Source: an uncultured SAR86 cluster bacterium (lineage in GTDB: Bacteria; Pseudomonadota; Gammaproteobacteria; Magnimaribacterales; D2472). Taken from it: a stretch of DNA of 64,000 nucleotides. The DNA lies in contig CACJCN010000003.1 of NCBI GenBank assembly GCA_902591925.1, forward strand, positions 62,001 through 126,000, written 5' to 3'. This document shows positions 28,015-37,490 of this stretch, one piece after another; position 1 is the first letter of the stretch, and every line of letters starts with the position of its first letter. Position numbers and translations under genes: made by a program. The notes under the pieces were generated by a model. The model was not told the origin of the DNA and made no database searches. It saw only the letters and a program-made list of their open reading frames with translations.

Positions 28015-29196
28015 ATGGCAGAGAAAGCATATATTGTTGAAGCAGTTAGAACAGCTGGTGGTAAAAGAGAGGGAAGATTGAGTTTATGGCACCCGGCTGA
28101 CCTTGGAGCAAAAGTTCTAGATGAATTAGTAACGAGATTAGATATTGATCCTGTAATTATAGATGATGTTATTTTTGGCTGTGTTGATCAGGTCGGGGCA
28201 CAATCAGGAAACGTAGCTAGAAATGCAGTCTTGTCTTCATCTTTTCCTGAATCTGTTCCAGGAACTTCGGTAGATAGACAATGCGGTTCATCTCAACAAG
28301 CAATTCATTTCGCAATTCAGGCTGTAATGTCTGGTACCCAAGATATTGTCATAGGTGGAGGTGTTGAAGTTATGTCCATGGTTCCTATCGGTGCAGCTGT
28401 TACAGATGGATATAATGCAGGACACGGACTGCCATTTGATTCTGAGGGAATGAAAAAGAGATATCCAGATATATTTTTCTCTCAATTTACAGGCGCAGAA
28501 CTAGTAGCTGATAAATGGAACCTTTCTCGTGAGGATTTAGATCAATTTGCTTTGGAAAGTCATCAAAAAGCAGCTCATGCAACAGAATCACAATACTTTG
28601 ATAGGGAAATTCTACCTGTCGAAGGTAAAAATGCTGAAGGCATTAATGACTTAGTAATGGCAGATGAGGGTATTAGATTTGATGCTAGTCTTGATAAATT
28701 AGCAGGATTGAACCCAGTAACTGAGGGTGGCAAAATTACCGCTGGTAATGCCAGTCAAATCACAGATGGAGCTGCAGCTGTTCTTATTTGCAACGATGCT
28801 GGATTAAAAAAGATCAAATCCAACCCAAGGGCAGAAATAGTATCTATTTCTGTTGTTGGAGATGATCCTGTATTTATGTTGACTGGGCCAATACCTGCAT
28901 CTCATAAGGCTTTAGATATTGCAAAATTGAGCATTGAAGATATGGATATATATGAAGTCAATGAAGCGTTTGCTCCAGTTCCTCTAGCATGGGCTGAAGA
29001 ACTAAAGGCAGATAGAAGTAAATTAAATGTCAATGGTGGTGCAATGGCGCTCGGACATCCTCTTGGTGCAACAGGCGCAAAGTTAATGACTACCATGTTA
29101 CATGAACTTGAAAGAAGAGAGGGAAATTATGCTCTTCAAGCTATTTGCGAAGGTGGTGGTACAGCAAACGCAACAATAATAAAACGTATTGCTTAA
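28015..29196 (+). CDS. Acetyl-CoA acetyltransferase (thiolase)
   Basis: Thiolase superfamily enzyme of 393 residues, acting on acyl-CoA in fatty acid degradation or acetoacetyl-CoA formation. The nucleophile Cys is in VDRQCGSSQQA (about residue 89), the NEAF motif in YEVNEAFAP, the catalytic His in GGAMALGHPLGATGAK, and the second Cys in ICEGGGTAN. It cannot be decided from sequence whether it is biosynthetic or degradative. ATG follows directly on a terminator-like T run without a Shine-Dalgarno sequence. The 3' end overlaps the convergent esterase gene by 4 bases. Confidence 0.9.
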   Translation: MAEKAYIVEAVRTAGGKREGRLSLWHPADLGAKVLDELVTRLDIDPVIIDDVIFGCVDQVGAQSGNVARNAVLSSSFPESVPGTSVDRQCGSSQQAIHFAIQAVMSGTQDIVIGGGVEVMSMVPIGAAVTDGYNAGHGLPFDSEGMKKRYPDIFFSQFTGAELVADKWNLSREDLDQFALESHQKAAHATESQYFDREILPVEGKNAEGINDLVMADEGIRFDASLDKLAGLNPVTEGGKITAGNASQITDGAAAVLICNDAGLKKIKSNPRAEIVSISVVGDDPVFMLTGPIPASHKALDIAKLSIEDMDIYEVNEAFAPVPLAWAEELKADRSKLNVNGGAMALGHPLGATGAKLMTTMLHELERREGNYALQAICEGGGTANATIIKRIA

Positions 29197-30125
29197 TTAT
29201 CTATAAAGTTTAAAAGTATATTTTTAAACCTTTGACCAAAAAATTTTGGTTCGTGGTCGTGATTCGGGTGCACCTCGTATATGAAATTTATTTTAGAGCC
29301 TAATAAAATTTTATTTATTTCATTTTGAGGATTCTCATAAAGTGAGTCTAAGCCAACTGTTCCATGATCAAAATATAGTTTTTGCGAAGATAATTTACTT
29401 ACATTTTTTTTAATATATTTCTGAATAGCTTTGGTGGTAGATTCATCACCGCTGATTTTCATTCTAAATGGAAGAATTAAATATTCACTTATTTTTATTC
29501 CAACCCAATGTGTAGAAATACAGCCAACAAATCCAAATATTTCAGGATTTTCAATTGACATATTTAAAGCAGAGAGCCCGCCCATACTTGCACCAATAAT
29601 ACCGAGGTTATCTCTATTAAGCTTTGTATCAAATTTTTTCTCAATGGATGGAATAACTTTATTAATAACAAAGTCTTGATAATTAAATTTTTGAGAATCT
29701 ATAAAATTATGATAAATCGATCTTTTCAAATTTTCATCAATATATTTAATGGATTCTTTTGGAAAGTATTCAGCATATCTCCTCGTTTCATCCAAAATAT
29801 TGCCATTAATTCTTTTAGCACTATCAATTGCAATAATTACAAGGTTAAGATTTTCTTTTTGCGTTTTTAAATCTTTGAATGTTTCATCAATATTCCATGC
29901 CTTTCCATTCCAAGAATCACTCTCTGAAAATAACTCCTCACCATCATTCATAATAATGAACTTTGTCTGATCATTGACATTTTTTGAATAAGGGTAGTAA
30001 ATTTGAATCCTTCGCTCATTAGTCCCGCTTTTTAAATAAATTTCTTCAATAAAACCTATTGATAACTCATTACTTAATGATTGAAAACTAAAAATTGACA
30101 TGATAAAGAAATTTATAAATTTCAT
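29193..30125 (-). CDS. Secreted alpha/beta-hydrolase, putative esterase (esterase D-like)
   Basis: 310 residues with an N-terminal signal peptide-like stretch (MKFINFFIMSIFSFQSLSN). The nucleophile elbow GASMGGLSALN (about residues 180-190) and a C-terminal HPNHDHEP with the probable catalytic His fit the PF00756 'putative esterase' family; FIIMNDGEELF is the usual oxyanion-side segment. Substrate unknown; it should act in the periplasm or outer membrane. It starts 6 bases after the anbu stop on the same strand, so the two are probably one transcript. Confidence 0.75.
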   Translation of the reverse strand: MKFINFFIMSIFSFQSLSNELSIGFIEEIYLKSGTNERRIQIYYPYSKNVNDQTKFIIMNDGEELFSESDSWNGKAWNIDETFKDLKTQKENLNLVIIAIDSAKRINGNILDETRRYAEYFPKESIKYIDENLKRSIYHNFIDSQKFNYQDFVINKVIPSIEKKFDTKLNRDNLGIIGASMGGLSALNMSIENPEIFGFVGCISTHWVGIKISEYLILPFRMKISGDESTTKAIQKYIKKNVSKLSSQKLYFDHGTVGLDSLYENPQNEINKILLGSKINFIYEVHPNHDHEPKFFGQRFKNILLNFIDN

Positions 30126-30131
30126 TAAGAT

Positions 30132-30854
30132 TTACTTTTCCCAATCAAATTTGGGTAACTCCTTAAATAGATTTCTTAAACCATCTGACCATTTGCTTGA
30201 AAGATCAGAAAAAAATGGTGTTTTAAACTGAAGATGTTCTTCAAGGGAAATTTGTATAGAATCCTTTTTATATACCACAAGATCAATTGGTGGACCAACA
30301 GTTAGATCGCTTTTCATAGTTGAATCAAAGGAAACTAGAGCACATCTTGCTGCATCACCCAAGGAAGTTTCATTTCTAATAAGTCTGTCAAGTATTGGTT
30401 TCCCATATTTAGTTTCACCAAGTTGGAAGAAAGGTTTAATTTCAGAGGCACGTATATAATTTCCAACTGGATAAACCATCATTAAAGCAGGATCTTGACC
30501 ACTAATCTGTCCACCAATTATAAAATTTGAACCAAGATGCGTATTGATAGATATCCCATCTGTTTTTGAGTGATTGAGTGATATTTGACCAACATAATCT
30601 GCAATTTCGTCAAAGTTTTTACAAAGGTTTAAACTGTTTTCAGGATTTGATGAATTAATATCATTTTCTAAAGTTTTATAAACATGCTGAGATGTTGATA
30701 AATTTCCAGAAGTTACAATAATTATAGACCTGTCACCAACTGAGTATGTAAACATTTTTTTATAAGTAGAGACATTATCTAATCCTGCATTTGTTCTTGA
30801 GTCTGATGCCATAACAATGCCATCATTCATTTTCATTCCTACACAATATGTCAT
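30132..30854 (-). CDS. anbu: Anbu, proteasome-type Ntn-hydrolase
   Basis: 240-residue proteasome beta-like protein. After removal of Met, Thr2 would be the N-terminal nucleophile (MTYCVGMK); D18 in MASDSRTNAG and Lys32/33 in STYKKMF complete the usual Thr/Asp/Lys set. GLDNVSTYKKM and SLGDAARCALVSFDSTMKSDLTVGPPIDL are characteristic of the Anbu (bacterial proteasome homologue) family. HslV is shorter and lacks these. Anbu genes normally sit with alpha-E, circularly permuted ATP-grasp and transglutaminase-like genes; two of those three are encoded divergently here. Cellular role and substrate are not established. Confidence 0.9.
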   Translation of the reverse strand: MTYCVGMKMNDGIVMASDSRTNAGLDNVSTYKKMFTYSVGDRSIIIVTSGNLSTSQHVYKTLENDINSSNPENSLNLCKNFDEIADYVGQISLNHSKTDGISINTHLGSNFIIGGQISGQDPALMMVYPVGNYIRASEIKPFFQLGETKYGKPILDRLIRNETSLGDAARCALVSFDSTMKSDLTVGPPIDLVVYKKDSIQISLEEHLQFKTPFFSDLSSKWSDGLRNLFKELPKFDWEK

Positions 30855-31050
30855 ATAAAAAAATTAATTTAAGAATGGAATATTCTATATTTATATAATA
30901 AAAAAATACATAATATTAATTATCTTTCTTCTTCCCGTTTGGTAGAGTAAATCTGAACGTTCATCTTTAATAAAAGACGGAAGTAGGTAGCAGTCGAAGT
31001 ATCGATTTTTCTGAGCTTGTCTAGTTTTTTATTAAGTTTTGGCAAGATAA
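30855..31050. promoter_or_regulatory. Divergent anbu / ATP-grasp intergenic region
   Basis: This 196-base gap, the largest in the window, must hold promoters for both directions. The half nearest anbu (30855-30925) is almost pure AT, with a plus-strand -10-like TATAAT at 30894-30899. The half nearest the ATP-grasp gene (30930-31020) has a markedly higher GC content and looks like an RNA leader (see the separate entry). No coding frame or ribosome-binding site for a further gene is seen. Confidence 0.6.
30931..31016 (+). ncRNA. Candidate structured leader RNA before the ATP-grasp gene
   Basis: Within a very AT-rich gap this stretch is GC-richer and can fold: CTTCC-c-GTTT (30931-30940) can pair with AGACGGAAG (30975-30983) with one bulge; an inner TCTTT/AAAGA stem and the palindrome GAACGTTC lie between; further on TCGA-agta-TCGA (30994-31005) precedes a T run. 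GACGGA and GTAGG resemble GGA-type CsrA sites. I do not recognise a named RNA family. It may be a cis-regulatory leader or a small RNA, or coincidence. Confidence 0.3.
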
Positions 31051-32484
31051 ATGGAAACAAACAAAAATATACCTAATAATTTTTATGATGAGTATCTTAA
31101 TGATAAAAAAATGCCTCGTAAAAAATTTCAAAACTCTTATAATTTTTTCAATAATTTAACTGCGAATAAAAGAAAACAATTAGGTAAAGTTCGTGACTCT
31201 ATTATTCGTTCAATGGGAATCACTTTTCGTGTTTATGATAATGACAAACTAATTGATAGAGAGTGGCCTTTAGACTTAATACCTAGAATTATAAAAGACA
31301 AAGAATGGAGTGAAGTAAAAGAGGGCCTTATTCAAAGAATAAGGGCAATTAACTTATTTATTCATGATGTTTATCATAAACAAGAATTTTTAAATAAAAA
31401 TCCTGTATTAAAATCATTAATTTTAGATTCACCTAACTTTTTGAAAGAATGTAAAGGAGTGTTTCCTAAAAATAAGATTTGGGCAAATATTTCTGGAACA
31501 GATCTGATAAAGGATCACCGAGGAAAATTTTATGTTTTAGAGGATAATTTAAGAGTTCCCTCCGGTGTCGCATATATGCTCGAAAATAGAAATGTTATGA
31601 AAAAAGTAGTAACAGAACTATTTAATGAATATCAAGTGTCGCCTGTCGATGATTATACAACTCAGTTATATAAATGTTTGTCCGATGCAAGTTACTCTAC
31701 TGAAAAAGATAAAACAATTGTAATTCTAAGCCCGGGAGTATTTAATTCTGCATATTTTGAGCATGCCTATTTAGCTCAACAAATGGGTATACATCTAGTA
31801 GAGTCGTCAGATCTTATTTTGTCAAAGGATAACTATGTTTACATGAAAACTATATCAGGAAGAAAAAAAGTAGATGTTATCTACAGAAGAATTAATGATA
31901 ACTATCTTGATCCAGACGTATGGGTTAAAGATTCAGTACTTGGGTTACCAGGCCTTATAAATTCTTGGAAAGAAAAAAAAATAGCTATTGTAAATGCACC
32001 TGGTTCTGGAGTTGCTGATGATAAGGCAGTATATGCTTTTGTACCTAAGATGATAGAGTTTTTCTTAAATGAAAAACCAAAGCTTTCTCAGGTTAAAACA
32101 TATTTATGCGCATTTAAAAAAGATAAAAAGTATGTTTTGGATAACATCGAAAGACTTGTTCTTAAACCCGTTAATGAATCTGGAGGCTATGGAATTCTCA
32201 TAGGACCAACTGCCTCTAAAAAAGAACTGAATGAATATAAATTAAAGATTATTAATAATCCCAGAAACTTTGTAGCCCAGCCACTAATTAGACTCTCAAC
32301 AAGTCCAACAATAATTAAAAGCTCAATTCAACCAAGGCATATTGATTTACGACCTTTTATTCTATCGAGTAAAAAAACTTTTATTACTAATGGAGGATTG
32401 ACTAGGGTTGCACTAAAAAAGGGCTCTACTATTGTTAACTCATCCCAGGGTGGTGGAAGTAAAGACACTTGGGTGGTTAATTAA
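31051..32484 (+). CDS. Circularly permuted type 2 ATP-grasp protein (DUF404/DUF407)
   Basis: 477 residues. Strong family features: GITFRVYDND and WPLDLIPRII near residues 55-80, RIRAINLFIHDVYH, FYVLEDNLRVPSGVAYMLENR (about 165-185), LKPVNESGGYGI as the nucleotide-binding loop, and the C-terminal HIDLRPFILS with GGLTRVALKKGSTIVNSSQGGGSKDTWV. Family members are predicted peptide-forming ligases whose products are unknown. It is followed one base later by the alpha-E gene, its constant partner, and diverges from anbu. Confidence 0.9.
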   Translation: METNKNIPNNFYDEYLNDKKMPRKKFQNSYNFFNNLTANKRKQLGKVRDSIIRSMGITFRVYDNDKLIDREWPLDLIPRIIKDKEWSEVKEGLIQRIRAINLFIHDVYHKQEFLNKNPVLKSLILDSPNFLKECKGVFPKNKIWANISGTDLIKDHRGKFYVLEDNLRVPSGVAYMLENRNVMKKVVTELFNEYQVSPVDDYTTQLYKCLSDASYSTEKDKTIVILSPGVFNSAYFEHAYLAQQMGIHLVESSDLILSKDNYVYMKTISGRKKVDVIYRRINDNYLDPDVWVKDSVLGLPGLINSWKEKKIAIVNAPGSGVADDKAVYAFVPKMIEFFLNEKPKLSQVKTYLCAFKKDKKYVLDNIERLVLKPVNESGGYGILIGPTASKKELNEYKLKIINNPRNFVAQPLIRLSTSPTIIKSSIQPRHIDLRPFILSSKKTFITNGGLTRVALKKGSTIVNSSQGGGSKDTWVVN

Positions 32485-32485
32485 A

Positions 32486-33370
32486 ATGTTATCAAGTATT
32501 GCAGAGAAAACATACTGGCTTTCTAGGTATATTGAAAGAATTGAAAACACTTCAAGACTTATAAATGTAAACACAGATTTGCTTTTAGATATTCCTCATG
32601 ATGATGCAGTTAATTTAAAACATTTAATTCAAATAACAGGCCATATTCATGATTTTAAAAAAAAGAATACAAAAGAAAATGTTTATTATTTTTTGATACA
32701 AGATGAAAATAATCCATCATCAATAAAATACTCTTTAGAAATGGCAAAGATGAACTCTAGATATTTATTAACTATGCTTCCAAAGTCTGCATGGGAACAA
32801 TTTAATAATCTCTATATTGATTTTAATAGTAAAAAGAAACCATACAGTGAAGATCTATATGGGATCATTAGAAACTCTCAAAGTTTTTTCGCAATTATTT
32901 CTGACGGCATGCAAAGAAATGATGTATTTAATTTTATTAAATTAGGCAGATTTATTGAAAGAGCTGATATGTTATCAAGAATCATTGAAGATCAAATCTT
33001 AAGAAAAGAAAATAACGTAAATAAATATTATCAAAATTTACAATGGAGCAGTGTTTTGAGGTCTATTAATGGTTTTGAGTCTTTCAAATTGATCAATAAA
33101 AATAATCTAAATCAAGAGGTTGTAATAAAATTTATGATTATGGAAAAATTATTTCCTAGATCTTTAAAATATTGTGTAAATAAATTATTGGAAGTTCATA
33201 AGTTTCTACCAAAATCTCCCTCTATAAAAAATAACATTAGCAAGTTGCTTAAAAATTTCTCTAGTGAAAGTTTTTATATTAAAGATAGAAAAATGTTAAA
33301 ACTTTTAGATGGTTTTCAATTTGGATTAATAAATTTAGATAAAGATATAAAAGATAAGTTTTTCAATTAA
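32486..33370 (+). CDS. Alpha-E domain protein (DUF403)
   Basis: 294 residues, predicted all-helical. [25 protein letters not shown] at the start is the hallmark of the family, and [19 protein letters not shown] in the middle is its second conserved block. Function unknown; it always accompanies the permuted ATP-grasp protein and often Anbu and a transglutaminase-like protease. ATG 32486 is one base after the ATP-grasp stop. The C-terminal end is rich in Lys/Leu. The stop interlocks with that of the convergent proS. Confidence 0.88.
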   Translation: MLSSIAEKTYWLSRYIERIENTSRLINVNTDLLLDIPHDDAVNLKHLIQITGHIHDFKKKNTKENVYYFLIQDENNPSSIKYSLEMAKMNSRYLLTMLPKSAWEQFNNLYIDFNSKKKPYSEDLYGIIRNSQSFFAIISDGMQRNDVFNFIKLGRFIERADMLSRIIEDQILRKENNVNKYYQNLQWSSVLRSINGFESFKLINKNNLNQEVVIKFMIMEKLFPRSLKYCVNKLLEVHKFLPKSPSIKNNISKLLKNFSSESFYIKDRKMLKLLDGFQFGLINLDKDIKDKFFN

Positions 33371-34644
33371 TTTTTAAAGAAGTCAAGTATCGTTTTAATA
33401 TCCTCAATTGGATTTGACGAATTTTCTCCATTTCTTCCTATTAATTCAATTTCATTATTTTGAAGATATTTTTTTCCAATTATTATATTTAATGGTATGC
33501 CAATTAGTTCTGAATCATTTATTTTAGTTCCATATCCGTCTTTTCTATCATCTAAAAGAACTGAATAGCCCATATCGGAGAGCTCTTCATAAAGCTTCAA
33601 AGCTGTTGATGTAATTTCTTTATTTTTGTGATGACCAATTGAGATTATATTTATATCAAATGGGGCAATATTGTGTGGCCAAATAATACCTTTTTCATCA
33701 TGATTTTGTTCAATGGCTGCAGCAACAAGCCTTGATACTCCTATTCCGTAGCAGCCCATGTAAAGAGTTGAAGCTTCTCCATTTGAATCTAGAACATTTG
33801 CTTTCATAGATTTGGCATATAGTTTCCCCAGTTTAAAAATATGTCCTACTTCAATACCTTTCTTAATTTCTATTGTTCCTTTGCCATCTGGAGAGGGTTT
33901 ACCTTCAAGTGTGCTTATATCTTGTCCTTCTTCTAAAAGAAGCTCAGTATTAATTGCAAATTCAGATGAGTCACTTACAGCAATTGTATCTTCGCCGTTT
34001 TCAGCAATTACGTGAAATTCTTCAGAACTATCTCCTCCAATTGCTCCAGAGTCTGCAGCAGAAATTTTGAATTCAAGACCAATTCTTTCAAGTACTTTTT
34101 TATATGTTTCTCTCATAATTAAGTATGTTTCTTGAAGGGATTCTTCGTCAATGTTGAAGCTATATGAATCTTTCATTAAGAATTCTCTACCTCTCATGAT
34201 CCCATATCTAGGTCTAACCTCGTCTCTAAATTTAGTTTGAATCTGATAAATATTTAATGGAAGTTCTTTGTAGCTTTTTACATTATTTCTAATAATGTCA
34301 GTAATAACTTCTTCGTGTGTGGGACCTAAACAAAAATCTCTATCATGCCTATCTTTGATTCTAAGTAATTCAGGACCCATTTTTTCCCATCTTTTTGTTT
34401 CTTCCCATAATTCCCTTGGCTGAACCATTGGCATAAACACCTCTTGAGCACCAGAATTATCCATTTCTTCTCTAACAATATTTTCAACTTTTTTTAGAAC
34501 TTTTAAGCCTAGTGGTAGCCAAGTATAGATACCTGAAGCCACTTTACGTATCATGCCCGAACGTAGCATTAATTTATGACTTACAACTTCTGCTTCTTGA
34601 GGAGCATCCTTAAGAGTAGGTAATAGTAGCTTTGAAAATAACAT
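33367..34644 (-). CDS. proS: Prolyl-tRNA synthetase without the editing insertion
   Basis: Class II synthetase charging tRNA-Pro. Motif 1 region ([17 protein letters not shown]), motif 2 ([25 protein letters not shown]), motif 3 ([17 protein letters not shown]) and the anticodon-binding domain are present. It has 425 residues against 572 in E. coli: the ~180-residue INS editing domain is reduced to about 35 residues between SEFAINTE and [11 protein letters not shown], as in alphaproteobacterial enzymes. Mischarged Ala-tRNA-Pro would need a free-standing deacylase. Convergent with the alpha-E gene (4-base overlap). Confidence 0.95.
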   Translation of the reverse strand: MLFSKLLLPTLKDAPQEAEVVSHKLMLRSGMIRKVASGIYTWLPLGLKVLKKVENIVREEMDNSGAQEVFMPMVQPRELWEETKRWEKMGPELLRIKDRHDRDFCLGPTHEEVITDIIRNNVKSYKELPLNIYQIQTKFRDEVRPRYGIMRGREFLMKDSYSFNIDEESLQETYLIMRETYKKVLERIGLEFKISAADSGAIGGDSSEEFHVIAENGEDTIAVSDSSEFAINTELLLEEGQDISTLEGKPSPDGKGTIEIKKGIEVGHIFKLGKLYAKSMKANVLDSNGEASTLYMGCYGIGVSRLVAAAIEQNHDEKGIIWPHNIAPFDINIISIGHHKNKEITSTALKLYEELSDMGYSVLLDDRKDGYGTKINDSELIGIPLNIIIGKKYLQNNEIELIGRNGENSSNPIEDIKTILDFFKN

Positions 34645-34675
34645 AGTTTATAATTTTATCTTTTTTTGAGGACTT
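34645..34675. promoter_or_regulatory. 31-base divergent promoter gap between proS and fmdB
   Basis: TATAAT at 34649-34654 is a good plus-strand -10 for fmdB-aspS; any -35 would lie inside the first codons of proS. GAGGA at 34668-34672 serves as ribosome-binding site for the ATG at 34676. The opposite promoter for proS must overlap the same short gap or fmdB. Confidence 0.45.
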
Positions 34676-34966
34676 ATGCCGATTTATGACTACAAATGTT
34701 CTAAATGTGAACATGAAATTGAGGTAATTCAAAAAATTAATGATAAACCAAAAGAGGTTTGTCCCAAATGCAATAAGAAAGGCCTTAAGAAGCAAGTCTC
34801 AGCACCTTCTTTTAGGTTAAAAGGCGGTGGGTGGTATGAAACAGACTTTAAAACAGGCAAAAAGAAAAATATAGCTTCAAATGATGGTGCAAAAAATGAC
34901 AAAACAAAAGAAACTTCCAAAACAGACTCCAAGAAAGGGTCCAAACAAGATAAAATTAAAAAGTGA
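34676..34966 (+). CDS. FmdB-family zinc ribbon protein
   Basis: 96 residues. MPIYDYKCSKCEHEIEVIQ with two CxxC pairs (CSKC and CPKC) forms the zinc ribbon, followed by VSAPSFRLKGGGWYETDFK, the typical FmdB core, and then a low-complexity Lys/Asp/Ser/Thr tail of about 35 residues. Role unknown; the gene is a standard upstream neighbour of aspS in gammaproteobacteria, 13 bases away here. Confidence 0.9.
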   Translation: MPIYDYKCSKCEHEIEVIQKINDKPKEVCPKCNKKGLKKQVSAPSFRLKGGGWYETDFKTGKKKNIASNDGAKNDKTKETSKTDSKKGSKQDKIKK

Positions 34967-34979
34967 ATAGGGAAATATC

Positions 34980-36746
34980 ATGAAATCTCATTATTGTGGT
35001 GAAATTACATCATCTAATCTCAAAGAGAAAGTTACTATTTGTGGATGGATACATAGAAGAAGAGATCATGGAGGAGTAATTTTTTTAGATGTAAGGGATA
35101 TAAAAGGTATATGCCAAGCTGTCGTAAATCCTGATAATAAAGAATCATTCCAATTAGCAGAATCAATAAGAAACGAATTTGTTGTTCAGATAGAAGGCGT
35201 TGTAAGAAATAGACTTGAAGGAACAATAAATAAAAATATGCAAACTGGTGAAATTGAGATTGAGGTCGCTAATATTAATATTCTTAGCAAAGCAAACACT
35301 CCAGTTTTTCCAATAGACGAATATCAGGAAGTTAATGAAGATGTAAGATTAAAGAATAGGGTACTTGATCTTAGACGCCCAGAAATGAATGATCGAATTA
35401 TTAAAAGATCAAAAATTACTTCTTTAATTAGAAACTACCTTGATAAAAATGAATTTCATGAGATTGAAACACCAATTTTAACTAAAGCTACTCCTGAAGG
35501 CGCCAGAGATTATATTTTACCAAGCAGAGTTCAGCCAGGTAGCTTCTTCGCATTACCTCAATCACCTCAATTATTTAAACAACTGTTGATGATTGGAGGC
35601 TTAGATAAATATTATCAAATTGCACGATGTTTTAGAGATGAGGATTTGAGGGCAGACAGACAACCAGAATTCACTCAAATTGATATTGAGGCATCTTTCG
35701 TTAGTCAGGAAGAAATCATGAAGCTTAGCGAAAAGATGATTCAAGATGTAATTAAAGAATTTTCTGGAGAAAAACTTGATAAATTTGAGGTGATTGATTG
35801 GCATGATGCTATGGAGGAATATGGTTGTGACAAACCAGATTTAAGAATTCCCTTAAAGCTTAAAGAAATATCAGATCTTGTTATTGACGAGGAATTCAAA
35901 GTATTCTCTGATCCAGCTAAAAAGGAAGGTTCAAGAGTGGTTGCTTTAAAAGTGCCAAACGGAAATACAATGTCAAGAGGTCAAATTGATGACTACACAA
36001 GATTTGTATCTAAGTTGGGTGCAAAAGGGCTTGCTTATATAAAGATTAATGATGTTAAAGATCTTGAAAATGGCATTCAGTCTCCCATATTGAAGTTTTT
36101 AACTAAAAAAACAATTCAAAATATTTTTAAAACTCTTAAAGTGAAAACAGACGATTTAATCTTTTTTGGAGCTGGAAGCGAATCTGTTGTTAACTTATCA
36201 ATGAGTAGTCTCATAAAAAAATTAGGACATGATTTAGATTTATATGTTTCAAAGTGGGCTCCTTGCTGGATAGTGAATTTTCCAATGTTTGAATTAAATG
36301 CCGAAGGATGTCTAACACCGCTTCATCATCCTTTTACCTTACCAAAAGCCTCAAAAAAAGAACTTTTGGAAGATCCAGCTAGTATGCTTGCATATGCTTA
36401 CGATCTTGTTTTAAATGGGTATGAGATTGGTGGCGGTTCTTTGAGAATTTATGATAAAAATATGCAGGAAACAATTTTTAGCATTCTCAACATCTCAAAA
36501 GAAGAGGCTGAAAATAAGTTTGGCTTCTTATTAGAAGCTCTCTCTTCAGGATGTCCTCCTCATGGCGGTATTGCTTTTGGACTAGATAGAATTGTTATGT
36601 TAGTTACCGATACTACTAACATAAGAGATGTAATTGCATTTCCAAAAACGCAAAGCGCAGCTTGTCTTTTAACTGATGCTCCAAGTAAGGTTGATAAAGA
36701 ACAGCTTGAAGAACTTAAGATAATCAGCACACATAAGGAAGAATAG
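34980..36746 (+). CDS. aspS: Aspartyl-tRNA synthetase
   Basis: Class IIb synthetase of 588 residues. N-terminal OB-fold anticodon domain (TICGWIHRRRDHGGVIFLDVRD), motif 2 FRDEDLRADRQPEFTQID, the bacterial GAD insertion in the middle, and motif 3 GIAFGLDRIVML are all present. Starts 13 bases after fmdB and is followed by yebC after 3 bases, the normal arrangement. Confidence 0.97.
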   Translation: MKSHYCGEITSSNLKEKVTICGWIHRRRDHGGVIFLDVRDIKGICQAVVNPDNKESFQLAESIRNEFVVQIEGVVRNRLEGTINKNMQTGEIEIEVANINILSKANTPVFPIDEYQEVNEDVRLKNRVLDLRRPEMNDRIIKRSKITSLIRNYLDKNEFHEIETPILTKATPEGARDYILPSRVQPGSFFALPQSPQLFKQLLMIGGLDKYYQIARCFRDEDLRADRQPEFTQIDIEASFVSQEEIMKLSEKMIQDVIKEFSGEKLDKFEVIDWHDAMEEYGCDKPDLRIPLKLKEISDLVIDEEFKVFSDPAKKEGSRVVALKVPNGNTMSRGQIDDYTRFVSKLGAKGLAYIKINDVKDLENGIQSPILKFLTKKTIQNIFKTLKVKTDDLIFFGAGSESVVNLSMSSLIKKLGHDLDLYVSKWAPCWIVNFPMFELNAEGCLTPLHHPFTLPKASKKELLEDPASMLAYAYDLVLNGYEIGGGSLRIYDKNMQETIFSILNISKEEAENKFGFLLEALSSGCPPHGGIAFGLDRIVMLVTDTTNIRDVIAFPKTQSAACLLTDAPSKVDKEQLEELKIISTHKEE

Positions 36747-36749
36747 TTT

Positions 36750-37487
36750 ATGGCTGGTCATTCAAAGTGGGCAAACATAAAACATAGAAAGGCCAGACAA
36801 GACGCTTCTCGAGGAAAAGTTTGGACTAAAGTAATAAGAGAAATAACAGTTGCAGCAAAAGATGGCCCAGACCCTAATGATAATCCAAGACTTAGGTTGG
36901 CACTTGAAAAGGCAAATTCAGCAAATATGCCAAAAGATACAATCAAAAGAGCAATTGAGAAAGGCTCTGGGACTGGAGAAACTGGAGAGCTCCAAGAAAT
37001 TATATTTGAGGGTTATGGACCTGGTGGCGTAGCTATTTTAGTTGAAACAATGACAGATAATAGGAATAGAACTGTTTCTGATGTAAGGCATGCTTTTTCA
37101 AAATTTGGAGGCAATCTTGGCACAGATGGCTCAGTCTCTTACTTATTTAAAAAAATTGGAATAATTCATATGAAAAAAAATTATTCTGAAGAAAAACTTA
37201 TGGAGCATGTCATTGAATCGGGTGCGCAAGACTTTACAGAAGAAGATGATTTTTTTGAAGTAACAACTGAAGTAAATAATTTTAATAATGTAATCGATTT
37301 TTTTAAAGATCATGAAATCGATTATATGAATGCACAACTTACACTTCGAGCAGAAACACTTGTAAATCTTGATCAAGATATGTCTGAAAAAGTTTTGAAT
37401 ATTATGGAATTTATGGATGATCTTGATGATGTTCAAGAGGTTCATACCAATGCAGAATTTCCAGAAAATTTTGAGATAAAGGGATAG
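36750..37487 (+). CDS. yebC: YebC/TACO1-family protein
   Basis: 245 residues starting MAGHSKWANIKHRKARQDA, the family hallmark, with ANMPKDTIKRAIEKG, GYGPGGVAILVE, TDNRNRT and GSVSYLFKK. The family binds the ribosome or DNA and has been described as a translation factor that relieves stalling and as a transcriptional regulator; which applies here is unknown. In most gammaproteobacteria ruvC follows; here a different nuclease-like gene does. Confidence 0.96.
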   Translation: MAGHSKWANIKHRKARQDASRGKVWTKVIREITVAAKDGPDPNDNPRLRLALEKANSANMPKDTIKRAIEKGSGTGETGELQEIIFEGYGPGGVAILVETMTDNRNRTVSDVRHAFSKFGGNLGTDGSVSYLFKKIGIIHMKKNYSEEKLMEHVIESGAQDFTEEDDFFEVTTEVNNFNNVIDFFKDHEIDYMNAQLTLRAETLVNLDQDMSEKVLNIMEFMDDLDDVQEVHTNAEFPENFEIKG

Positions 37488-37490
37488 ATT

